From Burkholderiales bacterium (lineage in GTDB: Bacteria; Pseudomonadota; Gammaproteobacteria; Burkholderiales; Burkholderiaceae): a stretch of DNA of 64,000 nt. Shown here one piece after another: positions 30,126 through 39,494 of the stretch (position 1 is the stretch's first letter; every line of letters begins with the position of its first letter). The DNA is taken from positions 62,001 through 126,000 of the forward strand of contig JAMFSK010000200.1 in assembly GCA_026225235.1 (NCBI GenBank), given 5' to 3'. A program made the translations under genes and the position numbers. Under the pieces are notes generated by a model, which had not been told where the DNA came from, did no database searches, and worked only from the letters and a program-made list of their open reading frames with translations.

Positions 30126-30981
30126 GATGAGGATCCGCCAGATCGCGCAGGCCGTCGGCCAGTATGTTGAAAGCAAGGCTCACGACAAGGATCGCGCACC
30201 CAGGGATCGCAGCCAGCCACCATTGGTCGAAAATGACCTTGCTGCCTTCCGCAACCATCGTGCCCCACTCCGCTGTGGGCGGACGAACGCCAAGCCCGAG
30301 AAAACCAAGTCCGGCCGCAGCCAGAATGATCGATGCGAGGTCGAGTGAAACCCGCACCTGAGCAGCAGGCAAACATGAAGGCAAAACGTGACCCCAGAGC
30401 AACCGGACGCCGACGATGCCCTGCATTTCCGCGGCGGCCAGGTAGTCGCTGCGCCGGAGCATGAGGGTTTCGGCGCGCGCCAGCCGTGCGTAGGCAGGCC
30501 ATCCCGTCAGCATCAAGGCTAGTGCCCCGTTGAGCAACCCGGGCCCGAGGAGGCCCACAAAGGCGAGCGCAAGGACCAGCCGCGGAAACGCCATCACGAT
30601 GTCGGTGAGCCCCATGAACATACGCTCGACCCAACCACCGAAGTAACCCGAAACGATCCCGACCGCGAGTCCCGCCGGCACTGTCACCAGGGCCACCGCA
30701 GCCGCAAAGCCCAGCGTCGGACGCCCCCCGAAGATCAGCCGCGACAGCACATCCCGGCCCAACCCGTCGGTGCCGAGCAGATGAGCCGCCGAAGGGCGCA
30801 GCAGACGATGGCCGATATCCTGCGCAAGCGGGTCGTACGGCGCGAGCCACGGCGCTGCAATCACAGCGAGCACAACCAGCAAGAGAACGACGAGCGCGAC
30901 CGCTGCAGCAGGAGCGCGGACAGCGGCACCGACGAACACGGAGCGCAACCCCGCCATTTCAGGTTGGATCAGATCGCTCAT
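30118..30981 (-). CDS. ABC transporter permease (DppC-like)
   Basis: LLGTDGLGRDVLSRLIFGGRPTLGFA; start MSDLIQPEM. Confidence 0.9.
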   Translation of the reverse strand: MSDLIQPEMAGLRSVFVGAAVRAPAAAVALVVLLLVVLAVIAAPWLAPYDPLAQDIGHRLLRPSAAHLLGTDGLGRDVLSRLIFGGRPTLGFAAAVALVTVPAGLAVGIVSGYFGGWVERMFMGLTDIVMAFPRLVLALAFVGLLGPGLLNGALALMLTGWPAYARLARAETLMLRRSDYLAAAEMQGIVGVRLLWGHVLPSCLPAAQVRVSLDLASIILAAAGLGFLGLGVRPPTAEWGTMVAEGSKVIFDQWWLAAIPGCAILVVSLAFNILADGLRDLADPHHE

Positions 30982-32045
30982 GAAAGTCTCGGGTCGAAGG
31001 TACGGACCAGCAAATCGGTGACACCATTGACAAAGACAAAGCACGTCCCGATCACGAGGGTCCCACCCAGAATCGCAGGCGTATCGGCAGCAAACAACGC
31101 CGTGGTCAAATAGCGGCCCAGTCCAGGCCACGCAAAGACCGTTTCGGTCAGCACCGCACCCTCGAGCAAACCTGCATAGCTTAGGCCCAGTACCGTCAGC
31201 AGCAGCCCCGCGACATTGGGCAAGACATGGCGGAGCAGCACGCGGCCCTCGCCGGCTCCCTTGGCACGTGCAAGCGTCACATACTCCTTGTTCAGCTCCC
31301 CGAGCATGGCGGCACGCGTGAGGCGTGCGACGTTACCGAGCGCGTTATAAGCAAGCACAAGAACAGGCAGGACCAGATGCGACACTGCGCTGGCGAACGC
31401 GCCCGGTTCACCACTACGCCATGCATCGAGTAGCACCAGCCCGCTCGGCATATCGATCGTGTACGCGAACGCATCGCCTATCCGTCCCGGGCCGCCGGTC
31501 CAGTGCAAACGCGCATAGAAAAGACAAAGCGCAAGCAGCCCCAGCCAGAAAACAGGCACCGAGTTGCCAAAGAGTGAGAGGATCCGAATCATCTGATCGA
31601 CCACACCTCGTGGCCGCCACGCACCGAGCATGCCAAGCGCGATCCCCACCACCGCGCTGACGACCATGGCGAGCGTCGCGAGCTCCAGAGTGGCGGGAAA
31701 TACCCGGATCAGGTCCTCACGCACGGGTTGGCCCGTCGAACGCGAGATGCCAAGATCGCCGTGTGCCAGTCGAAAGACATAGCCCGCAAACTGTTGTGGA
31801 AGCGAGGCATCAAGCCCGAGCGCATGGCGGGTGCTTGCATAGGAACTGGCGCTTGCATGGTCGCCCAGCATCTGGAGCACAGGATCAACAGGCGAAAGCG
31901 ACGACAGCGCGAACGTGGCGACGAGCAGGCCCACCATCACGAATGCAAGCGAGAGCATCCCACGCACAAGCCCGCGCAGCGAGCGCGCCACGCGTCGACC
32001 CGACCGCTCGTCTATGGCTTCGATCGAAAAAGAGGGTTCAGTCAA
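30978..32045 (-). CDS. ABC transporter permease (DppB-like)
   Basis: LSSLSPVDPVLQMLGDHAS..., LTETVFAWPGLGRYLTTALFAADTPAILGG. Confidence 0.9.
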   Translation of the reverse strand: MTEPSFSIEAIDERSGRRVARSLRGLVRGMLSLAFVMVGLLVATFALSSLSPVDPVLQMLGDHASASSYASTRHALGLDASLPQQFAGYVFRLAHGDLGISRSTGQPVREDLIRVFPATLELATLAMVVSAVVGIALGMLGAWRPRGVVDQMIRILSLFGNSVPVFWLGLLALCLFYARLHWTGGPGRIGDAFAYTIDMPSGLVLLDAWRSGEPGAFASAVSHLVLPVLVLAYNALGNVARLTRAAMLGELNKEYVTLARAKGAGEGRVLLRHVLPNVAGLLLTVLGLSYAGLLEGAVLTETVFAWPGLGRYLTTALFAADTPAILGGTLVIGTCFVFVNGVTDLLVRTFDPRLS

Positions 32046-32054
32046 AGTGTTGAG

Positions 32055-33632
32055 TCATTTAGTGACGCGGTCGTAATACACCATGTCGGCGTCAAGCCCC
32101 TGCCGATAGCCGTGCAGATTGGACCGTATGACGACTTCATTGCGTGCCTGCAGCGCAATCACGAACGGTGAGCTTTGTTGGATTTGCGCCTGAATCGCCA
32201 GGTAACGCGCGCTGCGCGTCGCCGGGTCGGTGTCCTCGACGGCCTGCTGGGTCAGCGCGCTAAGTTCGGGAATCCGCCATCCTGCACGCCAGGCCAGCGT
32301 CGCCGTGCCATCTTCCCGGTTCAATGCAAAAGCACTCGCCGTCGAATTCGCGTCGAAGTAATCCGGGATCCAGTACAACCATGCCGCCTGTTCCTGACGC
32401 GCCCGAATCCGAGCATAGACCTCGCTGGCGGTGCCGGGCAGAATCTGCACGCGTATCCCGGCTGCGCCAAACGTGGCCTGCAGCGACTGCGCGATATCCT
32501 GGAACGGCGGCTGGTTAAAGACATCCAGTGTCAGCGTCACGCCGTGGTCAAGGCCTGCACGTTTGAGAATGGCCTTCGCCCGTGCCACGTCCAGGTGATA
32601 CGGAGTCGTACCCAGTGCACCCGGAAAGCCATTTGCCAGGAAGGCCTGATGCACGATGAACTCGCCCTTGAGCAACTGATTGGCCAAGCCGTCGTAGTCG
32701 ACCAGCCAGCGCGCCGCCTCCCAAAAGGCAGGGTTCGACAAGACGGGGTTGTCCTTGTTGGCGGCATTGAGCAACAGATAGTGAACCGTCGCCGACGGCA
32801 ATCGAAGGATCGTGAGTTCCGGTTTGCCCTCAAGCGCGGCAATCTGATCGGGACCCAGATCGCGAGCGATGTCGGCATCGCCGACCTCGACGAGCAGGCG
32901 ACGCGTGGCTGCATCGGCAACGTTCTTGATCACAATCGTCTTTAACCACGGCGCATCGCCCGGCGAACTGGGATTCGCATCGAGCACGAGGGCCTCATGC
33001 GCGATATAGCGTCGAATGGTGAACGGTCCGCTTCCCGCCGAATGACTGCGGAGCCAACCATTTCCAGCATCGCCCGATACCGCGCGCGCTTCGACCTCGG
33101 TTTGGTCGACGATCGAGGCAACCGGCGCCGTCAACACATTGAGCGCAAACGCAGGCCCGACCTGCTTGGGCCAACTCAGGCGCACGTGATGCTCGTCGAC
33201 CTTTTCAACCGAAGCGCCGACGTTTGCCTTAGTCCAGCCGAGTTCGTTGAGAATAAAGGCCGGCGCGCGATTGAGCGTAACGGCACGTCGCAGCGAATAC
33301 ACCACGTCCTCGGGCCGCACGGGACGACCACTCGCGAACGTCGCACCGGGACGCAAGGCGAAGGTGAGCGAGCGTCCGTCGCCCCCCGCCACCCAGCTTG
33401 TCGCCAAGGTCGCGCTGAGCCGGGTTGGAGTATCCGGATCGGGTTGTACCAGTCGCTGATACAGACTGGTGAAGGCCTGCACGCTGGACAGTTCGAAGCC
33501 TTCGGCCGGGTCGAGACTCACAATGTCGTCGAGCGACTGCGCAACCACGAGAATCCGTGACGGGGCGGCGGCATGCGCAGTCGTGCTGGCGGTCAGCGCC
33601 GCCAGCAGGGTGAGGACAAGACGACGCAGCAT
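32055..33632 (-). CDS. ABC transporter substrate-binding protein, family 5 (peptide type)
   Basis: MLRRLVLTLLAALTASTTAHAA leader; TFALRPGATFASGRPVRPEDVVYSLRRAV. Confidence 0.9.
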   Translation of the reverse strand: MLRRLVLTLLAALTASTTAHAAAPSRILVVAQSLDDIVSLDPAEGFELSSVQAFTSLYQRLVQPDPDTPTRLSATLATSWVAGGDGRSLTFALRPGATFASGRPVRPEDVVYSLRRAVTLNRAPAFILNELGWTKANVGASVEKVDEHHVRLSWPKQVGPAFALNVLTAPVASIVDQTEVEARAVSGDAGNGWLRSHSAGSGPFTIRRYIAHEALVLDANPSSPGDAPWLKTIVIKNVADAATRRLLVEVGDADIARDLGPDQIAALEGKPELTILRLPSATVHYLLLNAANKDNPVLSNPAFWEAARWLVDYDGLANQLLKGEFIVHQAFLANGFPGALGTTPYHLDVARAKAILKRAGLDHGVTLTLDVFNQPPFQDIAQSLQATFGAAGIRVQILPGTASEVYARIRARQEQAAWLYWIPDYFDANSTASAFALNREDGTATLAWRAGWRIPELSALTQQAVEDTDPATRSARYLAIQAQIQQSSPFVIALQARNEVVIRSNLHGYRQGLDADMVYYDRVTK

Positions 33633-33633
33633 G

Positions 33634-36369
33634 CTAGAAACGATACGTTGCACCGACTTCCGCGTAGCGGCCCTCATCTGTGTAGAGCGACGGATCATAC
33701 GGCGTTGCCGTCGGGAATTCCTGCCACAAAGGATCGAACGGCGGTGCGCGATTGAACAGGTTATTCACCGTCGCGTAGATCGTCCAGTTCTTGAAGCCGT
33801 TATAAGCAACCACAAGATTGAACTGGCTGTACGACGCGGTACTACCCGGGCCGGCTTCCTGCGTGAGCGTGTAAGGACCCGTGTACAAATAGGTCAGCGT
33901 GGTGTTGAACTTGTCGTAGGCCCAGCTCACGCTGGTGTTGCCCTTCCAGCGCGGAAAGCTGGCACCGAACGGCGTGTCGATCGCTTCATCGTTGCCGGCG
34001 AAGTCGACCGTGGCGCCCTTGCTTTCTTGTTTGAAGTGCCAGACATAAGCCCAGTCGCCTGCGAGCGTGAACGTTCCGAGTGCGGTCGGCAACGACTTGC
34101 GGAAGTTGAACTCGAAGCCGTCCGTCGTCAGGGTGTTCAGGTTCTCGTAGCCGATATTCACGTAGGCGATCGTGCCGTTGGCGTTGCGCACCACGACGCT
34201 CGGGTCGTTTTCATTGACTAGCGTCTGCATATTGGCCGTGCCGATCACGTTCTTGACGACAATCTTGTACCAGTCGAAACCGAAGTCGGTTCTGCTATCG
34301 GGCGACAGTTCGAAACCCAGGTTGTAGTTCTGTGTGCGTTCGGGTTGCAAGGCCGGGTTACCGCGTGTCAAGACCGGGTAGGCAGCACCCTGCGGGTTGG
34401 CCGGATTGTAGGTCGGTGAATACGGGTCGACCGCCTGCTGGATGCCCGAGGAAGTCGACTGCGAGTTCTCGGCCAGGGTCGGCGCGCGGAAGCCTCTGCT
34501 ATACGACGCGTAGGTCGTCAGCATGGATATCGGCTGGAAGCGCAGCGCAAACCGCGGCGAGAACGCGCCGCCGAAATCGCTGTAGTGATCGTAGCGACCC
34601 GACTGACTGAATGACAGTGTCGAGAGCAGCGGCACATCGACCTGATAGTAAAGCGCCGCTACGTTGCGCTGACCGTCGATCGACTGAAGACCATAAGGCA
34701 CCGCGAGCCCGGCAGCCTGTTGGGCGTATTCGCTGAGCGTGTCGCTCTCGTGAAGGAATTGCGCACCTACCCCTAGGCCGACATCCCCTGCCGGCAGGTG
34801 GAACAGATTCGCGGTCGAGGCAGACACATCGACGGTATCGAGCTTTGAAATTGCCTCGTTCTCATCGCTCGCGTACAGTCCCGAAAGACCGTTTGGGGTA
34901 GCGGCCGGGTTCGCGAAGTCGAATACGCCGTTGTTGATGATGTTCGTCAACGCGGCGACGTTCAGGATGCCGGAATCGGTATTGTCGACGGTGCTTTGCG
35001 AGTGGCTAAATGAAGCGGTCCAGTCCCAATCTCCAAACGACGGTGTCGTGAACGACCCCTTAACGCCCGTCGCCGCGCGATAAAAACTCGAGGTCGTCCG
35101 CAACGTCTCCGGCTGGCCAAGAAACGTGTAGGTCAACGGCGTTGCAACCCCATACGGGTTATAGATGTTGCTTGCCGGAACAATATTCGAAACCTGTGTG
35201 ATGCCGCCGGTCGTCGGGTCATAGGCCTCGGTGCCGTCGGTAATGCCTGCATAGCCTTGCTTGGTCTCTGTCGTGTTGCGGCTTCCCCATAGGTCGACAA
35301 AGGCTTCAGTCGTGTCAGAGATCTTGAACGCTGCGTGAATCTTCGCGTTAAGACGTTCCTCGTAGGGATGCAACGACATACCGTCAGCCGTGTTCACCCC
35401 GCAGGCATTGCCGCTCGAGGGGCCACCCAGCAGGGAGCTGCCGTTCACCACGCTGCCGCCCGGCGGGCACGGGCTGAGCGCCGCGCCGCCATTCCCTACC
35501 CCATTGGGTTCCCAATAGTCGGCCCCCTTGGTCAACAGGCCGTATTGGCGATTGGTATAGTCCTGCCCTTGAGTATCGGAACGGTCTGCGAGGGTATAGC
35601 CGTTTTGCTGGAAGAAGCTCGCGCCCGCCGTGACGTTGAACCGATCCGTATTGAGATCGCCGAAACCACCCGTCACATTGAATTTCTTGGTTGCTTCGCC
35701 GCCGCTGGTCGCATCGCCATAGCCACCGCTGAGCTCGAGTCCCTTGAAGTTCTTCTTCGTAATGATGTTGACAACACCCGCCACAGCATCGGAGCCATAT
35801 TCCGACACCGCTCCGGTCTTCACGATTTCGATCCGCTCGATCATGTTGAGCGGGATCGTATTGAGGTCGACAAAACTGTCGGTGCCGTTCGAGGGAAAGG
35901 CGTAAGGTGCAACACGCTGTCCGTCGACCAGCACCAGCGTGTACTTTTCGCTCAGGCCGCGCATCGCAATGCCGGCGCCCCCCGTTGCGCCGTAGGCGAA
36001 GTTGTCGCCCCAGCTGCTCGCGGAGTTGACCGTGGACTGGCGCAAGAAGTCAGCGACCGTGGTCGCCCCGCTCGCGGCGATCTCGCTGGCGGTGATGGAC
36101 TGGACCTGGTTATAGCCGATCTTGTCGGAACTCTTGATGAGCGATCCGGTGACGACGACCGTGGGCAATTTTGCACTCAATGTGCCCGTGTCCGACACAT
36201 TTTCCCCGGAGGCCGGCACCGCCGCCGAGCCTTCGCCGCTCGATGTCGCCCCACCGCCAGGAGCCACGGGGGGCGTTTGGGCGTGCGCGGTCGCAAGCAG
36301 TGCGGCCGACAACACCATCGGCGGACCGACAAATTTCTTGACGGCGCGTGCGGTCAACGTTCTTTTCAT
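33634..36369 (-). CDS. TonB-dependent receptor
   Basis: MKRTLTARAVKKFVGPPMVLSAALLATAHAQ; plug IERIEIVKTGAVSEYGSDAVAGVVNIITKKNFKGLEL; C-terminal VGATYRF. Confidence 0.95.
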   Translation of the reverse strand: MKRTLTARAVKKFVGPPMVLSAALLATAHAQTPPVAPGGGATSSGEGSAAVPASGENVSDTGTLSAKLPTVVVTGSLIKSSDKIGYNQVQSITASEIAASGATTVADFLRQSTVNSASSWGDNFAYGATGGAGIAMRGLSEKYTLVLVDGQRVAPYAFPSNGTDSFVDLNTIPLNMIERIEIVKTGAVSEYGSDAVAGVVNIITKKNFKGLELSGGYGDATSGGEATKKFNVTGGFGDLNTDRFNVTAGASFFQQNGYTLADRSDTQGQDYTNRQYGLLTKGADYWEPNGVGNGGAALSPCPPGGSVVNGSSLLGGPSSGNACGVNTADGMSLHPYEERLNAKIHAAFKISDTTEAFVDLWGSRNTTETKQGYAGITDGTEAYDPTTGGITQVSNIVPASNIYNPYGVATPLTYTFLGQPETLRTTSSFYRAATGVKGSFTTPSFGDWDWTASFSHSQSTVDNTDSGILNVAALTNIINNGVFDFANPAATPNGLSGLYASDENEAISKLDTVDVSASTANLFHLPAGDVGLGVGAQFLHESDTLSEYAQQAAGLAVPYGLQSIDGQRNVAALYYQVDVPLLSTLSFSQSGRYDHYSDFGGAFSPRFALRFQPISMLTTYASYSRGFRAPTLAENSQSTSSGIQQAVDPYSPTYNPANPQGAAYPVLTRGNPALQPERTQNYNLGFELSPDSRTDFGFDWYKIVVKNVIGTANMQTLVNENDPSVVVRNANGTIAYVNIGYENLNTLTTDGFEFNFRKSLPTALGTFTLAGDWAYVWHFKQESKGATVDFAGNDEAIDTPFGASFPRWKGNTSVSWAYDKFNTTLTYLYTGPYTLTQEAGPGSTASYSQFNLVVAYNGFKNWTIYATVNNLFNRAPPFDPLWQEFPTATPYDPSLYTDEGRYAEVGATYRF

Positions 36370-36408
36370 TGGAAACCTTCTCACGGTTTTATTGTTTGCC
36401 CTACCCCA

Positions 36409-36422
36409 ACTGACTGGTCAGT
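36409..36422. promoter_or_regulatory. palindromic operator candidate (TetR-type)
   Basis: ACTGAC-TG-GTCAGT, 40 bp upstream of the TonB receptor start, overlapping second palindrome GACTG-GT-CAGTC. Confidence 0.55.
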
Positions 36423-36669
36423 CGTTTTAAGAATTCTGGCTTTTCGCGGCAGATTTCGACAAACAATAAAAAGAGATTTGGTTATCGTTTGCGGGGCATT
36501 TGCATCGAAAGAATGGTTGGTTAGGCCTGCGGGAGTGGGTCGCTATATTCGGGACCCCGTCATCCGGCGCCGATCGCGTCGCTGATGCGAGCGGGTCTCC
36601 CGGACATCCTGGCAGACCAGCCCATCGGAAGCATGACCTGACAACGAGAACGTGAAAACGACACCCCGT

Positions 36670-37461
36670 ATGAAAAACACTCTCACACTGCTGGCCGGCG
36701 CATTGCTGATCTCCGTGATGGCGACTTCCCCCGCCTCCGCCGAGGAAATCCTGTCCGTCGCCGCGAGTCCCACGCCTCACGCGGAAATCCTCGAACACAT
36801 CAAGCCTCAACTGAAGAAGGAAGGCGTCGATCTTCAGATCCACGTCTTCACCGACTATGTTCAGCCGAATCTTCAGGTTGAAGAAAAGCGCATCGACGTC
36901 AACTATTTCCAGCATCAGCCCTACCTCGACGCGTTCAACAAGAGCCACCACACGCATTTGGTAGCGGTCGCCCCGGTTCACGTCGAGCCGTTCGGTGCGT
37001 ATTCGCGCAAGGTCAAGTCGGCCGCAGCGTTGCGCGATGGCGCGGTCGTGGCGATCCCGAACGATCCGTCCAACGTCGGTCGCGCCTTGCTGCTATTGCA
37101 AAAGAACGGCCTGATCAAGCTCAAGGACCCGACCAATATTCTCGAAACGCCGCGCGATATCGTCGACAATCCCAAGCACCTTGAAATCAAGGAGCTCGAA
37201 GCCGCGACACTGCCGCGTGTTCTCGACCAGGTTGACCTCGCCCTGATCAATACCAACTACGCACTCGACGCCCATCTCGTGCCGACGCGCGATGCCCTGT
37301 TCATCGAGGACGCGCATTCGCCGTACGCGAACCTGATCGTTGCCCGCGCCGACAACGCCAACAGCGACGCGGTCAAGAAGCTTGTGGCCGCACTCCAGAC
37401 TCAGGACGTGCGCGACTTTATCGACCAGAAATATCAAGGTGCGGTAGTGCCGGCGTTCTGA
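36670..37461 (+). CDS. MetQ/NlpA-family ABC transporter substrate-binding protein
   Basis: PHAEILEHIKPQLKKEGVDLQIHVFTDYVQPNLQVEEKRIDVNYFQHQPYLDAFNK. Confidence 0.93.
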   Translation: MKNTLTLLAGALLISVMATSPASAEEILSVAASPTPHAEILEHIKPQLKKEGVDLQIHVFTDYVQPNLQVEEKRIDVNYFQHQPYLDAFNKSHHTHLVAVAPVHVEPFGAYSRKVKSAAALRDGAVVAIPNDPSNVGRALLLLQKNGLIKLKDPTNILETPRDIVDNPKHLEIKELEAATLPRVLDQVDLALINTNYALDAHLVPTRDALFIEDAHSPYANLIVARADNANSDAVKKLVAALQTQDVRDFIDQKYQGAVVPAF

Positions 37462-37491
37462 GCACGATCTTCAAAAGAACTGGACGCTATT

Positions 37492-38166
37492 GTGTTTCCG
37501 AATGTCGACTGGCCGGAGATCGGCCATGCTGGGATTGAGACCCTCCAGATGCTGGGGGGGTCGCTTTTTTTCACCGTCGCGCTAGGTTTGCCGTTGGGCC
37601 TCGCGCTGTACATGACGCTGCCGGGTAGTCTCTATGCCTCGCGCCGGCTGTATGGCGCGCTGTCGTTCGGCGTGAACGTGCTGCGGTCGCTGCCCTTCAT
37701 CATTCTTCTGATCGTGATGATTCCGTTGACCCTCGCGCTGACGGGCACGTCGATCGGCGTCGCGGGCGCGATTCCGCCGCTGGTCGTCGGCGCGGCACCG
37801 TTCTTCGGCCGGCTCGTCGAGAACGTGCTGCGAGAGATCGACCGCGATCAGATCGAGGCGGCCCAGACATTGGGCGCGACCACGGCGCAAATTGTGTGGC
37901 GCATCATTCTCCCCGAGTCCTTGCCCGGATTGATTGGCGCCTCGACCGTGACTGCCGTTGCGCTGGTTTCGTACACGGCGATGTCCGGGGTAATCGGAGG
38001 GGGTGGACTGGGTGACCTTGCGGTTCGCTACGGCTACCAGCGCTTCGAAACGGATGTGATGGTCGTGACTGTCCTGATGCTGCTGGTTCTGGTCTACGCG
38101 CTACAAGCCCTGGGCGACAAGCTGGTTCAGGTGCTTTCTCGGCGCACGTCGAAGATCAGCCACTAG
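37492..38166 (+). CDS. MetI-like ABC transporter permease
   Basis: 224 aa from GTG; LRSLPFIILLIVMIPLTLALTGTSIG, SYTAMSGVIGGGGLGDLAVRYGYQRFETDVM. Confidence 0.93.
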   Translation: MFPNVDWPEIGHAGIETLQMLGGSLFFTVALGLPLGLALYMTLPGSLYASRRLYGALSFGVNVLRSLPFIILLIVMIPLTLALTGTSIGVAGAIPPLVVGAAPFFGRLVENVLREIDRDQIEAAQTLGATTAQIVWRIILPESLPGLIGASTVTAVALVSYTAMSGVIGGGGLGDLAVRYGYQRFETDVMVVTVLMLLVLVYALQALGDKLVQVLSRRTSKISH

Positions 38167-38220
38167 GGAGGAACGACCTGTCTGCTGCGTGCGACGCTTC
38201 ACAGTTTCCGGAGCACGCAA

Positions 38221-38266
38221 GCGCTGCCGCCCCGCATCACAGCGCGCCGTGTCGGGGCGGCAGCGC
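38221..38266. terminator. strong bidirectional stem-loop between convergent metI-like and sfnB-like genes
   Basis: GCGCTGCCGCCCCG-N18-CGGGGCGGCAGCGC, perfect 14-bp arms; right arm lies inside the 3' coding end of the minus-strand gene. Confidence 0.6.
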
Positions 38267-39493
38267 GTCGTTCAAATAGAAGTTGCCGATGGCATGGTAT
38301 TTCCAGCGCACGGGATCGTGCAGCGTATGCGTGCGGGCATTTCGCCAAAAGCGGTCGAAGCCGAGGTCATCGAGCGTGGCGCTCGTACCGCTGAGTTCAA
38401 AAAGTTTGTTACCGGCCTTCAGTGAAGCGGTGGTCGTCAACGCCCGGGCCTCTGCGACTGCAATCGATGCGGCCGCAACGCTATGCTCATCCGGGTGGCG
38501 CTGCGCAGCGTCGACCAGGCGCCCCGCCCTGCGCACCAAAGCTTCAGCCGCACGCAACCGTACCGCAATGTCCCCGGTCTGATGGATCGTCAACGGATCA
38601 TCGGCGGCACGTGAGACTCGCGCATCGATCCAGGGACGCGCACTGTCGCGCACGAAGTCGAGCATGGCCGCAAAAGCACTCCTGCCCAGACCGAGGTCGA
38701 TCGCCGCGTGCATGATCTGGGCTACCGGTCCGATCGTGGTCGGTCGCTCGAACGATGTCAGGAACGGCACGATCCAGTCGGTTTCGACATACACATTGTC
38801 AAACGAAACTGAACCACTTCCCGTTACCCTTTGCCCGAAGCCATCCCAGTCGTCGGTGACAACCACCCCATCGGAATGGCGCGGCACGAAAGCCAGATAA
38901 GTGACGTCTCGACCGTCCTCTTCCGTGACGACGAGCGTGGGAATCCAGTGAGCATATAAGGCCCCCGTGCAATAGAACTTCTTCCCCGTGATCCGAAAGC
39001 CATCGCCTTCGCGAACCAAACGTGTTCGTCGCTTGAAGTCCTTGTTGCCGATCTCCGCGAGCGCGTTGCCAAAACGCTCGCCCGCAAGCACCCGATCGTA
39101 AAAGAAACGTTTTTGCGTTTCGGAAGCCCCGACACGGAGGACTTCGAGCGCATAAAAGTGATTCTGTGGAATCTGCCCGAGCGAGCCGTCGGCCGCAGCG
39201 ATGATGGCGATAACTTCGGCGAGTGTGCCGTTTGACACACCCGGGCCACCGTATTCCTGCGGAACGGTGATGCCCCACAAACCACTCGCGCTGAACGCGT
39301 CGAGTTCCGACCAGGGCAAACGGCGTTCACGATCGCGTATCGCCGCTTGCGGCGCGAATTGCACGGCCAGCAAACGCGCCACGTGCAACGCTTGCGCGTC
39401 GTCGTGAATCAGCGCCGCAGGCACGGCAGCAGATGCCGGTCCGGGATGACCGACCACGCCTGGTTCTTGATCAATAGACGATAAGGCAGACAT
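38237..39493 (-). CDS. SfnB-family/DszC-like flavin oxidoreductase
   Basis: SGLWGITVPQEYGGPGVSNGTLAEVIAIIAAADGSLGQIPQNHFYALEVLR; FWRNARTHTLHDPVRWKYHAIGNFYLN. Confidence 0.87.
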   Translation of the reverse strand: MSALSSIDQEPGVVGHPGPASAAVPAALIHDDAQALHVARLLAVQFAPQAAIRDRERRLPWSELDAFSASGLWGITVPQEYGGPGVSNGTLAEVIAIIAAADGSLGQIPQNHFYALEVLRVGASETQKRFFYDRVLAGERFGNALAEIGNKDFKRRTRLVREGDGFRITGKKFYCTGALYAHWIPTLVVTEEDGRDVTYLAFVPRHSDGVVVTDDWDGFGQRVTGSGSVSFDNVYVETDWIVPFLTSFERPTTIGPVAQIMHAAIDLGLGRSAFAAMLDFVRDSARPWIDARVSRAADDPLTIHQTGDIAVRLRAAEALVRRAGRLVDAAQRHPDEHSVAAASIAVAEARALTTTASLKAGNKLFELSGTSATLDDLGFDRFWRNARTHTLHDPVRWKYHAIGNFYLNDALPPRHGAL

Positions 39494-39494
39494 C

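Noticed and set aside
35335-36585. 416-aa plus-strand ORF
   Set aside because: Antisense to the TonB receptor 33634-36369; no leader or domain.
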